DNA from: Ilyonectria destructans
Taxonomy: Eukaryota > Ascomycota > Sordariomycetes > Hypocreales > Nectriaceae
Reading direction: 5' to 3'
Assembly: GCA_020740775.1 (NCBI GenBank)
Contig: JAHEWK010000001.1
Location: forward strand, 5,146,001 to 5,210,000
DNA length: 64,000 nucleotides
Part shown: piece after piece, positions 12,328-23,690 of the stretch
How the letters are laid out: the number at the start of each line of letters is the position of its first letter
How positions within the stretch are numbered: the first letter of the stretch is position 1
Made by a program: the position numbers and the translations under genes
The notes under the pieces: generated by a model
Database searches by the model: none
Told to the model about the DNA's origin: nothing
Seen by the model: only the letters and a program-made list of their open reading frames with translations

Positions 12328-15299
12328 TGCGGAGGGAAGAGTTGAGGTCTGGCCGTGGGACGGGAGGCCGTTGGCCCGAAAGGCAACGCAGGATTCGCGG
12401 GACGGTTTGTGGAGAATGGCGCTCGCGCAGTTGAGCGGGCGAACCCGACGGTTCAAATATGCGTGGTTAAGACGAGCGCAGCATGAAGGTGGACAATAAC
12501 ACGGCGAAAGAGGCGCTAACGACTGGACAACGACATGGCCTAAGAGCAAGACACGGGCTCAGGGAGGAATGAGAGCTCGGCGACTCTCTTGAAGAGTAAT
12601 AAATACAAATGGAACAAGGACGAAAAAAGCGAAGGCGGAGAAACAGCGTTAATATCTTGCCATGCCTTGCCAGGTTGAGTCGGGCGGAAGACAAAAAGGG
12701 TCCCGAGCACGCGCACCTTCCCTTGTTCCCTAGCGTCGCTGGTCGCCGTCGCCATCTCCATCCCATCTCCAGCGGACCGGGTCTCTGGGGCCACGCCCCC
12801 CAGCGTGGTGCGCCGTCTCGGCCTGCACAGTGTACACGGTGCGCCGAGGTCCTGGCTGCGGTGCAGTGTTGCAGTGGTGTGCAGCGCTGTCGGGGGTGCT
12901 GCGGTGCTGCAGTGCGTTGCAACCACAGGGCCTTCAGTGGTCGACGGGTCGCACCCATCCCGCCGAATCACCCACTGCGGCGGGTGTGTAGCGGGCACTG
13001 GGGGTTCGGATCTCGGGCTAGGGATTCAGCGATACTGTCCCAAAGCCGTGGGCAATCCTCTAAGGTACCCCAGACCGCCCAGGCGGCCACTGTAGGCGGG
13101 CGGAGTGCAACGCTGGCGCTGAAGATTTCTCCGGAGCCACCCCCACTGTCCGGCCCAGGGACACGGAGAGACGGTTCTCCTGCTTTGTTCCGATCCTCAG
13201 TCGATCCCTGACCTGAGATGCCCTCAAACGCAACTCGGCGATCTGGCTCGGATCGATAACCTCCGGCCATGTGGCTTTAACCCTAACTCCGTTCACAATT
13301 ACGACGCCCATGACGCCTCCGAAGGAACCATGCCCGGCAGCGCCCGGTGTTAGCACTTGACTCATGCCGATGCATGTCTCCCATCCGCCGATCTCACACA
13401 GGCTCGCACTTCACATCGCTGCTGCAGGCAGTCGAATGAAGTTTCGGGGTCTTGCAGCAGCCCGAGTCCGTAGCCTCATCTCGACGCGTGCGCTTGCTGG
13501 TCTGTGGCCAGCCAGACCTACTTTGTCGGCCGAAGGGTGGGGACCGGAGTTGGGTTCGTTGGCCACGCTCCGCTTGTCATCTCGAAACGGTGCCTGTTTT
13601 CGGATTGGATACGACTTGAAGTCCGGCCGGTACCCAATTGCGATTGGCTGCTCTCGCTTTCGCTTCCGCGTCGTGGGTGGTCTAGGGTTGTCTCGAGTCT
13701 CGCAGTCTCGAACGGCGGGTACGTCATGGTAAATGAGAATCGGCTTCCCGGCACGGCCCTGCCTGCGTCGTCGCTTTCTCCCCATCTCGCACACTCACTC
13801 GGGCCACAGTCGAGATTGGAGCAAGGGGAACCGTGATTTGTTTCCCCATACGGAGCTCCGTATGCGACCTACTCCGTAGTACTCCGGCGCAGAGTGTCAC
13901 CGCAAATCTCATCTGCAACTCTACCCCGATGCTTATCCCGACGCGATAGGAAGCCTAGACTTTTCCAAGCCTTGCCCTTTTTTGCACACATACTCGCAGT
14001 ACCAAGTCCAGCACAATAACAACACATCGATCGGATCGTATGAGTCGAATTTCTAGGGGGGGTTGCAGAGTCACACCTCGATGAGGCTCAAGGGCGCACC
14101 CAGTAGCACCTCGTACGCCTCGTACGCCGCGTATCATCTCGTATCACGGAAGTATGTCCCACATCCAAACGGGCCTCTCTGTTATTCGCTCTCTGCCCCT
14201 CTTATCTTGCTTCGTTTCTATTCATGGTTGATATCCACCTCATCGTCTTTATGTCTTTCGTCTTCCATTATTCTCATCCAGCAAGAACCCGGCGCCCGGG
14301 TTGACGACTCTCCCGACCATCGACTTGTCCCCAGGTCGGATATCGGTGGTTATTTGCTCCGGTCGCCGTGATCTTCCTCCTGACGAGCTAATGGCGTGGC
14401 ATTCACCACCAAAAAGCTTAGCAGCCGCACGAGCTACGGCGCACATTTGCTCCCGAATCCCGGTCGCATATCTGAATCCAACCGCAGACAAGAGAGGGGA
14501 CCCAGCGGCCGCCGCTGAATGGATGGAGTACGACGCTAGTGGGATTTATTAAAAAGTCATCTCGTGGGGCTGCTAGGCTCCTTATGTCGTCCCCTGATTT
14601 TTGCTGGCGCTGGCTGGACCGCTGCTAAATATGCAACGGAATCTTGATCCATGAATCCCAGCGGGTGGATCCTGGCCTGGCTCGCTTGGGAGCTTGCCAT
14701 GATAGAAACACACCACGTCCGGGCCGTCGTCTTTTCTTTTGCGCACTGTAGATGACTCCTTCTAGACTACGAGCCTGTAGTCGATCAGCCCTACAGTATT
14801 TCTTGCTTACATGTTATCCTTGCTTCTTTCGCTTCGTACTTACTCCATGCCTATTCGGGGACTTGGAGGGCCGTTTTGCCGGGGCCGTGCATCTTGCACC
14901 GCTTGTGCAGGGTGTTGGACTCACCATGAATCCGAATCCCACATGTACATTGCGAATTGACGAAGCCCGCGTCCTTCCAATGTCGGCATCCGGAATTATT
15001 CATCTCGCCGTGTGACGCACCTCCCGTGTGCCGCACTCCAAGAACTCGCTTCGCAACAAGGGTGTCTCTGATACCTCCCATGGTACGGATAATGGTTCGC
15101 CATGATGCGGGTGTGGCTGACTGTGGTAAGATATTCACACTACGCCGGGAATAATGAGTAAGACGGGGCGTATCGGATTGAAAACTCGAAGCTAGGGTAA
15201 ACGCGCAAATCCTTATTGTATGAGTTACTGTGCCTCCCGCCATTAGATGTGACGCTAATTGGTGTGTGCGCCTATTATTTGTTAGTAATATATATCTAG
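12328..15299. other. Intergenic region between the transporter promoter and the transposon nest
   Basis: About 3 kb of normal-composition DNA. The part next to 12328 should be the transporter promoter and leader; around 12540-12660 the plus strand is purine-rich, so the coding strand is pyrimidine-rich, as in many fungal promoters. Frames of up to 200 codons (such as 12609-13211 plus) have no recognisable domains and overlap others. The last 100 bp before 15300 become AT-rich next to the transposon end. Confidence 0.45.
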
Positions 15300-15390
15300 G
15301 GTCTTTATACCTGCACCACCGGTGGTACAAATAAGTCACATAACTTTACACCACCGGGGGTGTAAATAAGAGCCGTTATATAAGTAATAT
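15300..15390 (+). repeat. Left terminal inverted repeat of the MULE
   Basis: It pairs with 27786-27876 over 91 bp with about 11 differences, all transitions, as RIP would make. It contains the 12-bp palindrome ACCACCGGTGGT (15315-15326). It also holds two related modules, CACCACCGGTGGTACAAATAAG and CACCACCGGGGGTGTAAATAAG written in 20-base parts or less: core CACCACCGG followed by a run ending AAATAAG, about 36 bp apart. Confidence 0.9.
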
Positions 15391-15490
15391 AGGCTTATGA
15401 GGCATTTGACTACGGCAAATTGGCCCTCAATTGAAGGATCTACGGCTTCTACGGTATTAATTTCACTTGTGGCGCCTTTATTCTGCTACA

Positions 15491-15943
15491 ATGGACCCAA
15501 TTGAGGTCGCTTATTGTACCTGTAACGATACCCTCTTAATTGAGGTCGCCTACTGTGCCCGTGACGATGCCCTCTTAATTGAGGTTGCCTATTATATCCC
15601 TAACGATACCCTCTTAATTGAGGTGAGCAGCCTCGTCCCTGACGATACCTTCTTAACTGCTGCGGATAGCCTTATCCCTGATAATACCTTCTTAACTGCT
15701 ATGGGCAGCCTCGTCCCTAATAATGCCTTCTTAACTGCTGCGGGCAGCCTTATTTCTGATAATGCCTTCTTAACTGCTGTAAGCAGCCTTATTCCTAATA
15801 ATACCTTTTTAACTGCTGCAGGCAGTTTTATCCCTAATAATACCTTTCTAACTGAGGCTATTTATAATTTCCCTAATAATACCCTTCCTCCTAAAGGCAA
15901 ATATAACTTAAGGGAGGAATTATATTCTATAATTAATACTTAG
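15491..15943 (+). CDS. Uncharacterised ORF made of ten 13-residue repeats, inside the MULE's left end
   Basis: The ATG at 15491 (ACAATGG) opens 150 codons ending in TAG. After MDP come ten head-to-tail 13-residue units, each exactly 39 bp, filling 15500-15889. Early units read like IEVAYCTCNDTLL and later ones like TAAGSLIPDNTFL; the conserved core is (I/V)P-(N/D)-(D/N)-(T/A)-(F/L)-L. A short charged tail follows. The frame is stop-free although everything after it is riddled with stops, and its composition is far less AT-rich than the rest of the element. It lies about 100 bp inside the left TIR on the transposase strand. I recognise no family. It may be a protein of the transposon, the start of the transposase, a captured fragment, or a subterminal minisatellite that happens to be open. 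Expression is unknown. Confidence 0.4.
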   Translation: MDPIEVAYCTCNDTLLIEVAYCARDDALLIEVAYYIPNDTLLIEVSSLVPDDTFLTAADSLIPDNTFLTAMGSLVPNNAFLTAAGSLISDNAFLTAVSSLIPNNTFLTAAGSFIPNNTFLTEAIYNFPNNTLPPKGKYNLREELYSIINT

Positions 15944-16499
15944 ATATTACTATAAGATTATATCTTTATAATTAGAAGGTCTAAAAAGACTGCTAATAAA
16001 AGAACTTCTATATATTTTATCTATAACTATAAAATAGAGTATACTCCTACTATTAGCTTTATATAGAATTAGTAATAAAATATAATATTATACTATATAG
16101 AATATTTCTTTTTAATTCTAATTAAGAAAAGTATCTATAGAATTAGATAGAGTTTAAGGTATTACTCTAAGCCTAAATATAGTTAATATAATTATAAATT
16201 AACCTATACTCTATAAGTATATTTAATATATTATTAACTAATAGTACTAAAGGAATTAAAGGTTTAATAACTCTATAATATTGGTATTATACTATAGGAA
16301 ATTAAATCCCTTTTATATATAACCTTAAATATACTTACCTCAGGCTAAAATATCTATAACTATATTATATAGAGTAAATAGAATCTATTAGAAGGTTAAA
16401 GTAATATATATACTCTTATTAAATAGCTTTAAAAAAAGAGCTTTTAGAATTAATTTAATCTTAATAATAGTAGTAGAGTTATTATAGTAATATTTATCT

Positions 16500-17119
16500 A
16501 TTTATAGTTATTAGAATATATTAAGTTATATTCTAAAGTACTTATATTAGACTGTATCTATAAGACTAATAAGTATAATATACTATTTCTAGATATAGTT
16601 AATATTAATACTTATTATTAAACCTTCTATATTATATTTATATTTTTTAGTAGTAAGAAAGAAGCTAACTATTTATAGATTCTTAGAAAGCTATAATCTA
16701 TATATTAGCTTTATAGAGTAGCTTTTCTATTTATTATACTAATAGATTGCTATTTTACCCTTATAAATACTATTATATCTTTTTTTTATTTCCCTAAGTT
16801 AACTATATTATTATATTAATAGTATATTAGTAAAGTAATTCTAACTTATTATATACTTATAGTTATTTAAGATAAAAGTAAAGCTTAGAGTAATAAAGAT
16901 TAGAAAAAATTTAATAGCTATTAGAATAAGCTTATAGCCTCTCTAACTAAGGATATCTATAAGAAGAAGCTTAAGGAGTTTAAAAAGTATTATATTTCTA
17001 AGTATATTAATAAAGTAGCCTACCTTTTAGATATCTAGCTAGATCTCTTTAAAAAGAGATTTATTAAGGTTTAGGTTAATTAAAGCTATTACTTTAAGTA
17101 AATTATTATATTATAGTAT
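16500..17119 (+). pseudogene. MULE transposase remnant, N-terminal/catalytic part (RIP-mutated)
   Basis: The plus-strand translation, interrupted by many stops, keeps the landmarks of the MULE DDE domain: LILDCIYKTNKY, whose first catalytic Asp codon is at 16550-16552, then a stretch ending ILIDC, whose second Asp codon is at 16745-16747 and which is followed by a hydrophobic LINTI helix as in the family's TD-x-x-x-A-x-x-A motif. A lysine-rich helical region follows to 17119, where the retrotransposon breaks the gene. Most stops are TAA/TAG where RIP of CAA, CAG or TGG codons would create them. It is non-functional. Confidence 0.75.
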
Positions 17120-17301
17120 TATAAGGGTTAGCTTTATTAGGGTGATATATAAAGATCTTAAGGTAAAGTCTGCTATATTATAAAGTATTTACTTATTAAA
17201 TATAGAGATTACACTTAACAAATAGAGCTATAGATACTATATTATATAACCTCGCTTTAGTATGGGGCGGAATACTATTCCTTATCGCCCCAACTCTTAT
17301 A
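17120..17301 (-). repeat. Left LTR (3' LTR of the minus-strand retrotransposon)
   Basis: It is 182 bp and the same length as the right LTR, differing at about 18 positions by eye, all transitions. It begins TATAAGGGTTAG and ends CCAACTCTTATA, an inverted-repeat end pair. The canonical TG...CA ends read TA...TA, as expected if RIP converted both. Confidence 0.93.
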
Positions 17302-17304
17302 ATT

Positions 17305-17319
17305 ATCCTCCCCCCTCTA
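17305..17319 (-). other. Polypurine tract of the retrotransposon
   Basis: On the minus strand this reads as a run of A and G with six consecutive G (AGAGGGGGGAGGATA), ending three bases before the left LTR. This is where the plus-strand primer of an LTR element sits. It fixes the element's orientation and survived RIP because it has no CpA or TpG. Confidence 0.8.
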
Positions 17320-18599
17320 AAGCTTTATTCTAAGGCATACTTCTCTAGATACTTCAATTTATAGTTAGAAGTATAGTTTTTAATAAGCTTTAATAGTATT
17401 CTATTATTTTTCAGGAGGAGTTAGCTATAGTAGAATTTATTATTATTATTAGTCTAAGTATTTAGTATATAGGGTATATCTAGTTATTAAGCCTGCTTTA
17501 AAGCTAATATTTACTTTACTTTTAGTTTTCTTTACTTCTTTCTTTTCTCTCTTAATATTACTGCTAATACTTTCTTTATATTTACTATTATATTTCTCCC
17601 TTTTTATTAACCTTTCTTATTATTAATATACCTTTCTTCTTTATTAATTAGTCTCTCTATACCTATTATATTATTCCTAAGATAGCTATTCTTACTGCTA
17701 TATAGAAGATACTATCTATTTTTAAGTTTTAAACTTAAGAGGAGTTTTTATTCTCTAATAATAAATTTCAGAATATAAAGGGTGGGGTTATATTCTATTC
17801 TTACTGCTTAATATAGAAGTACTATAACTTTACTTATACTTATATCTATAGCTTTTTATTATTCTATTATACTATTTATAAGATATTAAATTAGAAGTAT
17901 AGTGCTATAAGTCTTATTCAGTATCTATTATCTATTTACTATATAGTTTAATCCTTTTTTAAATCCCAATTAAACTGATAGATACTATCTAATAGTATTA
18001 GAATTATCTTTACTAGTAGGCTTATTATAATTAGGATAACTATTAAGAATCCCTCTTTAACCTAAAATACTAGTATATTATATAAGCTATTAAGATAGCC
18101 TCTACTATATAGTACTATCTTCTTAATTTTATTAAGAATCCGGCGGGTATATAGAGTATAAAGTCCAGTTTTACTATTCTCTTCTACTAAAAGAACTTAT
18201 ATATAGCCCAACTAGCTAAACTTCAAACTGACTATTAAGTAAGTCTACTTATCTCTATATATCTTTTAGCTATTAACTATATTATAGCTTAAGTTGTTAT
18301 CTGGTATATCTATTAAGAAGTTATAAAAATACTCTAATTTTACTACTTCTCTTTATTATTAAGAGTCTATCTATATCTATACCCTTCAGGCAGTATTTTA
18401 CTATTTAGTACTTATTAAGAAGACTGCTATAAAGAAGGTATCTATTAAGGGATCTTTATTTTTATTCCCTAATGATTTTTTTAAGTCTATTAAGACTATA
18501 ATTCTTAAGTACTATAGTAATAATCCTCCTAAGCCTTCTATTATTTTTACTGGTACTCCTTCTATCTGCTATAGTACTATAGGAAGTTTATCTATTAGC

Positions 18600-19080
18600 T
18601 TTAAAGCTATATACCCACCCCGTAATTATTATACACCCTATAATTTCTTCTTTAATAATAAGGGTAATTACCCTCTTATAGATAACCCTAAAGAAGAAGC
18701 CTAGCTTTATAAAAAGGCTAAGGAAATTATTACTAATTAAGTAAAATAGTTATAGAATTAGGCTCGGTATTATCTGGAGGAGGAGTAAGAGAAGCTTAAT
18801 AATACTGCTAGCATTAAGATAGCTACTAAACTTCTTTTTATCTAAAGAGAGCAGGCAGTACTGAAGTAGTGCAAGCTAGAGGAGGTTACTTATTAACTAG
18901 TAGCTATAATATTTACCTAAAGTTAAGACTAGAAGGAAGAGTTTAAGGATAAAATTAAGAATAAAGATATTAAGAGCCTAATAGCTAAGCTATTATAGAA
19001 GAATAAGAAGATTATCTATAAGAAGGCTACTTATAGAGTAAATACCTATTATATTAAGTTTAAGTAAAGCTTTACCTCTT
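18600..19080 (+). other. Purine-rich, lower-stop segment antisense to the retrotransposon
   Basis: On the plus strand, opposite to the retrotransposon's genes and between its integrase and 3' LTR, one frame reads as Lys/Glu-rich sequence (for example LYKKAKEIITN, LEEVTY, KNKKIIYKKA) with stops mainly at TAA/TAG that RIP could have made from CAA/CAG. It may be the relic of an antisense gene or merely strand-biased composition. Confidence 0.25.
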
Positions 19081-20079
19081 ACTGTAGTATTTATAATATT
19101 AATAAGCAATAAGTTTATATATTTTAATATCTTTTCTATTATAAGTAATTAGTTTTTTAGGCTTTAGTACTATATTACCTCTATATAAACTAAACTTAAG
19201 TAGCTAATTTAGCTTAATATAGTAATTTATCTAAGTTTATATACTTATTATATATCTGTTAAGTAACTTTTAAATTACCTATTATTTTATTTTTTATAAT
19301 ATTTTATTTTTTATTAAAGGTATTTCTATACCAGCTTAAATATATTAGTTAGATACTTAAATAGTTTCTATATATTATATTCTATAGGTTATTCTATCTA
19401 TTTAATTAGATAGAAGATATTATTTCTCATCTTTTTATTAGATATAACTTTCTCTACTTTCTACTTATTTTCCTCTTCTTCTAGCTTTAATATATTCAGT
19501 AGCTACTTACCTATTATATATTAAGCTTCTAGCTATAATTCCAGAAGGATTATTAAAAATATATTATATATCTATTAATATTTCTCAGGCAGATAGACTT
19601 AATAGGCTTATTTTCTAATTCTCTTTACTACTACTATCTTAATAAATTTAGATACTAGCTTTTAGTATTTAAATTGGAAGTTCCTTATTAATAGGCCTAC
19701 TATCTATTCTACCTTATACTTCTATTTCTAGTGTTATTTATTATAGTATTTAGCTTAAGATTTAATTACTTATTATTAAGCCTTTTTAGCCTTAATATAT
19801 ACTTATTAAATATTTATAATATATTTAGCTACTTTCTATACTATAATTTTAGAGTATTTTGGGGTGTATTCTATAATCCTAAGGTAGTAGCTATATAATA
19901 CCTCTATAAAGAATACCCTAATTATACTGTATCTATTATTATTATAAGTAAATACTACTTTAGGTAGTTATACAGTCTATTTTATTAAAGCCTCTATAAT
20001 ATAGATATAAAGATATCTTTTTAGTATCTAATTTATTCTTTCTATTTAACTATCTATCTATAGATAGTATATAGTAGAT

Positions 20080-20350
20080 AGTTACTATTTAGTTGCCTAT
20101 TATACTATTAGCTCTATTTAAAATTAACTAATAAAAAGCTTATCTTTATTACTAATAATTTCTTTTAGTATTTTATATTAATACTTAATATATTTATAAA
20201 TTAAAGTAGCTAGTTAAGTAGCTATTAGGATTTTCTTATATAGCAGGAAGATTACAAACTTTATTATTTAGCAGATTATTATTAGAATTATATTATACTC
20301 TTTACTATCTACTTATATACTGGCCGGTAAGTCTATAATAAAGTTTATAT
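20080..20350 (-). pseudogene. Integrase core remnant of the retrotransposon
   Basis: On the minus strand the translation retains the integrase core pattern: a hydrophobic strand, then a degraded D-R-Y-S-K motif (now CYIIK, about 20255-20275), then a helix with LATLIYKY, and further on NKDKLF (about 20135-20155) corresponding to the S-D-R-D-x-x-F motif. The first and second catalytic Asp positions show G-to-A type changes. Frames are interrupted by stops. Confidence 0.7.
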
Positions 20351-21829
20351 TAATCTTTTAAAAGGAATATACTAATAGTAATAAGAATTATAGCTTTCTA
20401 TAAGATCTATATCTTAGGGTATATACCTTAAGATACTATTAGTATTAAAAGGTATATTTAACTATATTCTCTTTAATTTAATTCTAATAGAACTTCCTAC
20501 TAATAAGCTTTAAAGTCTTTTAAGTCTCTATATAACTAGCCCTAAAGTTATTATAGTATCTATATAGAATCTCTCTTTTTAGTAACTCTTCTATAGGAAT
20601 TATAAGCCTACTCTTAAAGAAGAGGGTATTCTATAGATTATAATAGTATCCTTCTGACTTTCTGGCTACTTTTAGTACTTTTCTTAACTATTATTAATAG
20701 AATTTATTATTAGCTTACAGTCCTCAGACTAATTCTTCTAACTTTATAGAAGGTTATAAGAGAAATACTATTTTGCCCTCTATTAATTTCTTTATAATAG
20801 GGTATAAAATATATTACTCCAGATTAATAATCCCAGCTTTAAGTAAGTTCTTCTAACTTCCAGAAGTAGTTAGCTCTTATTAAGTATTCCCTATTTAGTC
20901 TTTAGCTATACGTCTAATTCTAGTACTTCTTATAGTAATAGAGATAGATACCTTCTATATCTAACCTTCTTTAGTAGCATTCTACTTCCAGTTATAGAAT
21001 AAGGGTACCTATTCTTTACTCTATAGTTCTATAGAGCCTATTAGGCTTACTCTTACAGCTTAAATATATACTTTAGTAATCTCTCTCTATCTTTATACTT
21101 CACTAATAATATATTAGATATCCAGTAGTAGCTTATTAACTAGCTGGAGTTTTATAGCTAGAGTGGGGAGTATATTATTATATTTTACTTCTCCTTCTAT
21201 ATAGTTAGGTTACTGAAATAGTCTATTAGTGGGATTTAGCTTTTCTAGCTGATATTTAATATTAAAGTTAAATGGGGCTAACTGGTAGACCTATCTAGCT
21301 AATCTTCCTTAGAGGTCTCTAGCTAGTATCTTTATAACCCCCTTTAGGGCCTTATAGTTAGTCAGCAGTAGGAACTTATCTAATAGCTCTAAGAGGTAGT
21401 AACTTCAGTATTTTAGACTCTTAATTACTATAAGTAGCTCTTACTGGCTAATACCCCATTATTATTCGGTATTTTCTAGCTTTTAAGATTAATATACTAC
21501 TAATCTCTATTAATCTCTATTTAGCTGGATTAAAATACCTAAAACTGCCTAAGGAGATATATCTATCTCTACTTTAAATTGCAGTCTAAAGTTTTAATAC
21601 CTTAAAATAGTCACCAAGCAGAAAGTAGATTTCAGCTCTTAAAATACCTCTTCCTACTCTTATTCCTAAGAGAATTCCACTTAGTCTCTTTTAATCTTTA
21701 GTAACTCTATAAAGGGCGCTATAATCTTTAAGTATCTGGGGATAAACTTATAATAGAAGTTGCAAAAGCCTTAAAAGACTTATATTTCCTTAATGCTTTT
21801 AGGTAGTAGCTATTTGCTAATTATATAGA

Positions 21830-22375
21830 CTTTATCCAGCTCTATTTTTAGTTCTTTCTATATAATAATATATCCTAGGAATTTAACTTCTTATTAGTAG
21901 AAGGTATATTTTAATAATTTAATATAAAGCTGGAAGTTCTATAGCTTCTTTAAGATTTCCTTAATAATCCTTATATATTCCTCTTTTATCTGGGAATATA
22001 TAATAATATCATTTAGATATATAATATAATAAATATCTAGTAACTCAGTAAGTATATAATAAATATATATTTAGAAGGTAGTAGGGGTATTAATTAGTCT
22101 AAAGGGTATAACAGTATATTTAAAGTAGCTATATCTTATATAGAAGGCTATCTTTTAGTAATTTTCTTTCTTAATTTTAATCCAGTAGTAGGTATCCTAA
22201 ATATTAAGCTTTATAAACTATTTTACTTCTATCAGTCTATCTAGAAGCTTTCTAATTAATAGCAGTAGGTAGTAATTCTTTACTATTATAATATTTAGGC
22301 TATAGTAATCTATATAGATTTTAATTTCTCTATCTTTTTTTAGTATAAATAAAATAGGTACTTCTATACTACTTA
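21830..22375 (-). pseudogene. Ty3/gypsy reverse transcriptase remnant
   Basis: The minus-strand translation shows the ordered RT blocks: VPILFILKKDREIKIYIDYY (block 2), the LLDRL region, a degraded LD-x-x-x-x-Y block, VIPFRLINTPTTF (block corresponding to MPFGLxNAPxxF) and IIYLNDIIIYS, where the YLDD active site has become YLND by a G-to-A change (22008-22013). Several in-frame stops are present. It is non-functional. Confidence 0.88.
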
Positions 22376-23389
22376 TAGAGTATTTAATTTATCTACTTAC
22401 TATATTCTTAGTAAGATATTTATAAATAATAGCAGCTTATTTCTTATTAGTTAGATATATCTATTCCAATAGAGATTTCTTTCCCTCTTATAACTTAATT
22501 AAATATTCTGCTTCTTTAAGAAGTAGTAATACCTTAGCTGCTTTTTTACTAAAGGTCTTATACTCTAACTTAAGCTTAGAAGGTAGGGTTTCTACTTTCT
22601 CTTTTTAACTTTTACCTAAGGCAGCTATAGGCTATTTATTTAGCAAGAGGGCTATATATATATATATTATAAAGACTCTCTTATTATTCTTAATTAAATC
22701 TCTTATAAAAGACTCTGGGTTTTAAATTAATACCTCTTTATAGATCTATAAATAGATTTAAATATTAATAACAATTCCTTTATCTTCTATAGCCTGAAAT
22801 AACAGTAGTAAGTTACTAGCCCCTTTTAGGCATATAGCTTTAATAAATAGTTAATAGATCTTCTATAGAAACTCTTTATAGTTTATTAGAAAGAAGATTA
22901 ATTAGTATATTAGTAGTAATAATATAATTACTCTATTAAAGCTTTTTAAGCTTAAAGCCTTCTACTTCTTACTGGCCTTTAAACCTAATCTCTATATTAA
23001 TCTCTAGCTGATAATTAACACTTATATATAAGTATTTATATTTATACTAACTTCTTTCTTATTAAGTACTTAAATTATAAGCACTTAGCTTTAGATAATC
23101 TAACTAATAGGTATCAGCTTTATCTTCAGTATAGGTCCCCTTATTTTAGATACTCTACCTACTTATTTTCTAAGGAATCCAATTCTTTTATTCTAGCTGC
23201 TATAAATTAAATTACTACTAGTTTCTATCTATTATATTTGTTAGAGGTTATAAGGCAGTGGAATAAAGTAATATAATTATAAAAGAAATATCCTAATAAA
23301 GGATATAAGGTTAAGGGGTATATATAGATAAGAGGTAGATAGTATAAGATAGTATAAGATAGTGTATTAATAGTGTATTATGTAGTGAT

Positions 23390-23690
23390 AATATAAATTA
23401 ATTCTGGAATTACCCAGAGGGTCTCAGCCTTTTTATAGACAATTTGCTTAAAATCCAGCTATTGTATTAAGACAATATATATACCATTGGAAAGCCTAAA
23501 ATTCCAGCTTTCTTATGGTACTGCATTTGTCCTTATGGGTACTTTCCTTATTGAGTAATATTGATTCCAAATAGCGTATACTTTAAAATCAACTGATTTC
23601 AAAGCGCGGATAGATTAATAAGCCGATTCGGGCTGATTAGTCATACAGTATGAATATCAGTAATAATACTGTATTTTAGTATCTTCTTAT
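23390..23690. other. RIP-spared island inside the retrotransposon
   Basis: This segment keeps many CpA and TpG dinucleotides and CpG (for example CAGCTATTGTATT, AAAGCGCGGATAG, CCGATTCGGGCTGATTAG), unlike the RIP-saturated DNA on either side. It contains an imperfect hairpin at 23482-23520: TACCATTGGAAAGC pairs with GCTTTCTTATGGTA (2 mismatches, 11-nt loop). It may be a small later insertion such as a MITE. No clear terminal repeats or target duplication were found. Confidence 0.45.

Noticed and set aside
12328..12549. Extended N-terminus of the ABC transporter from an ATG at 12549
   Set aside because: The 74 extra residues have no protein-like features and the ATG at 12327 begins the charged N-terminus usual for the family.
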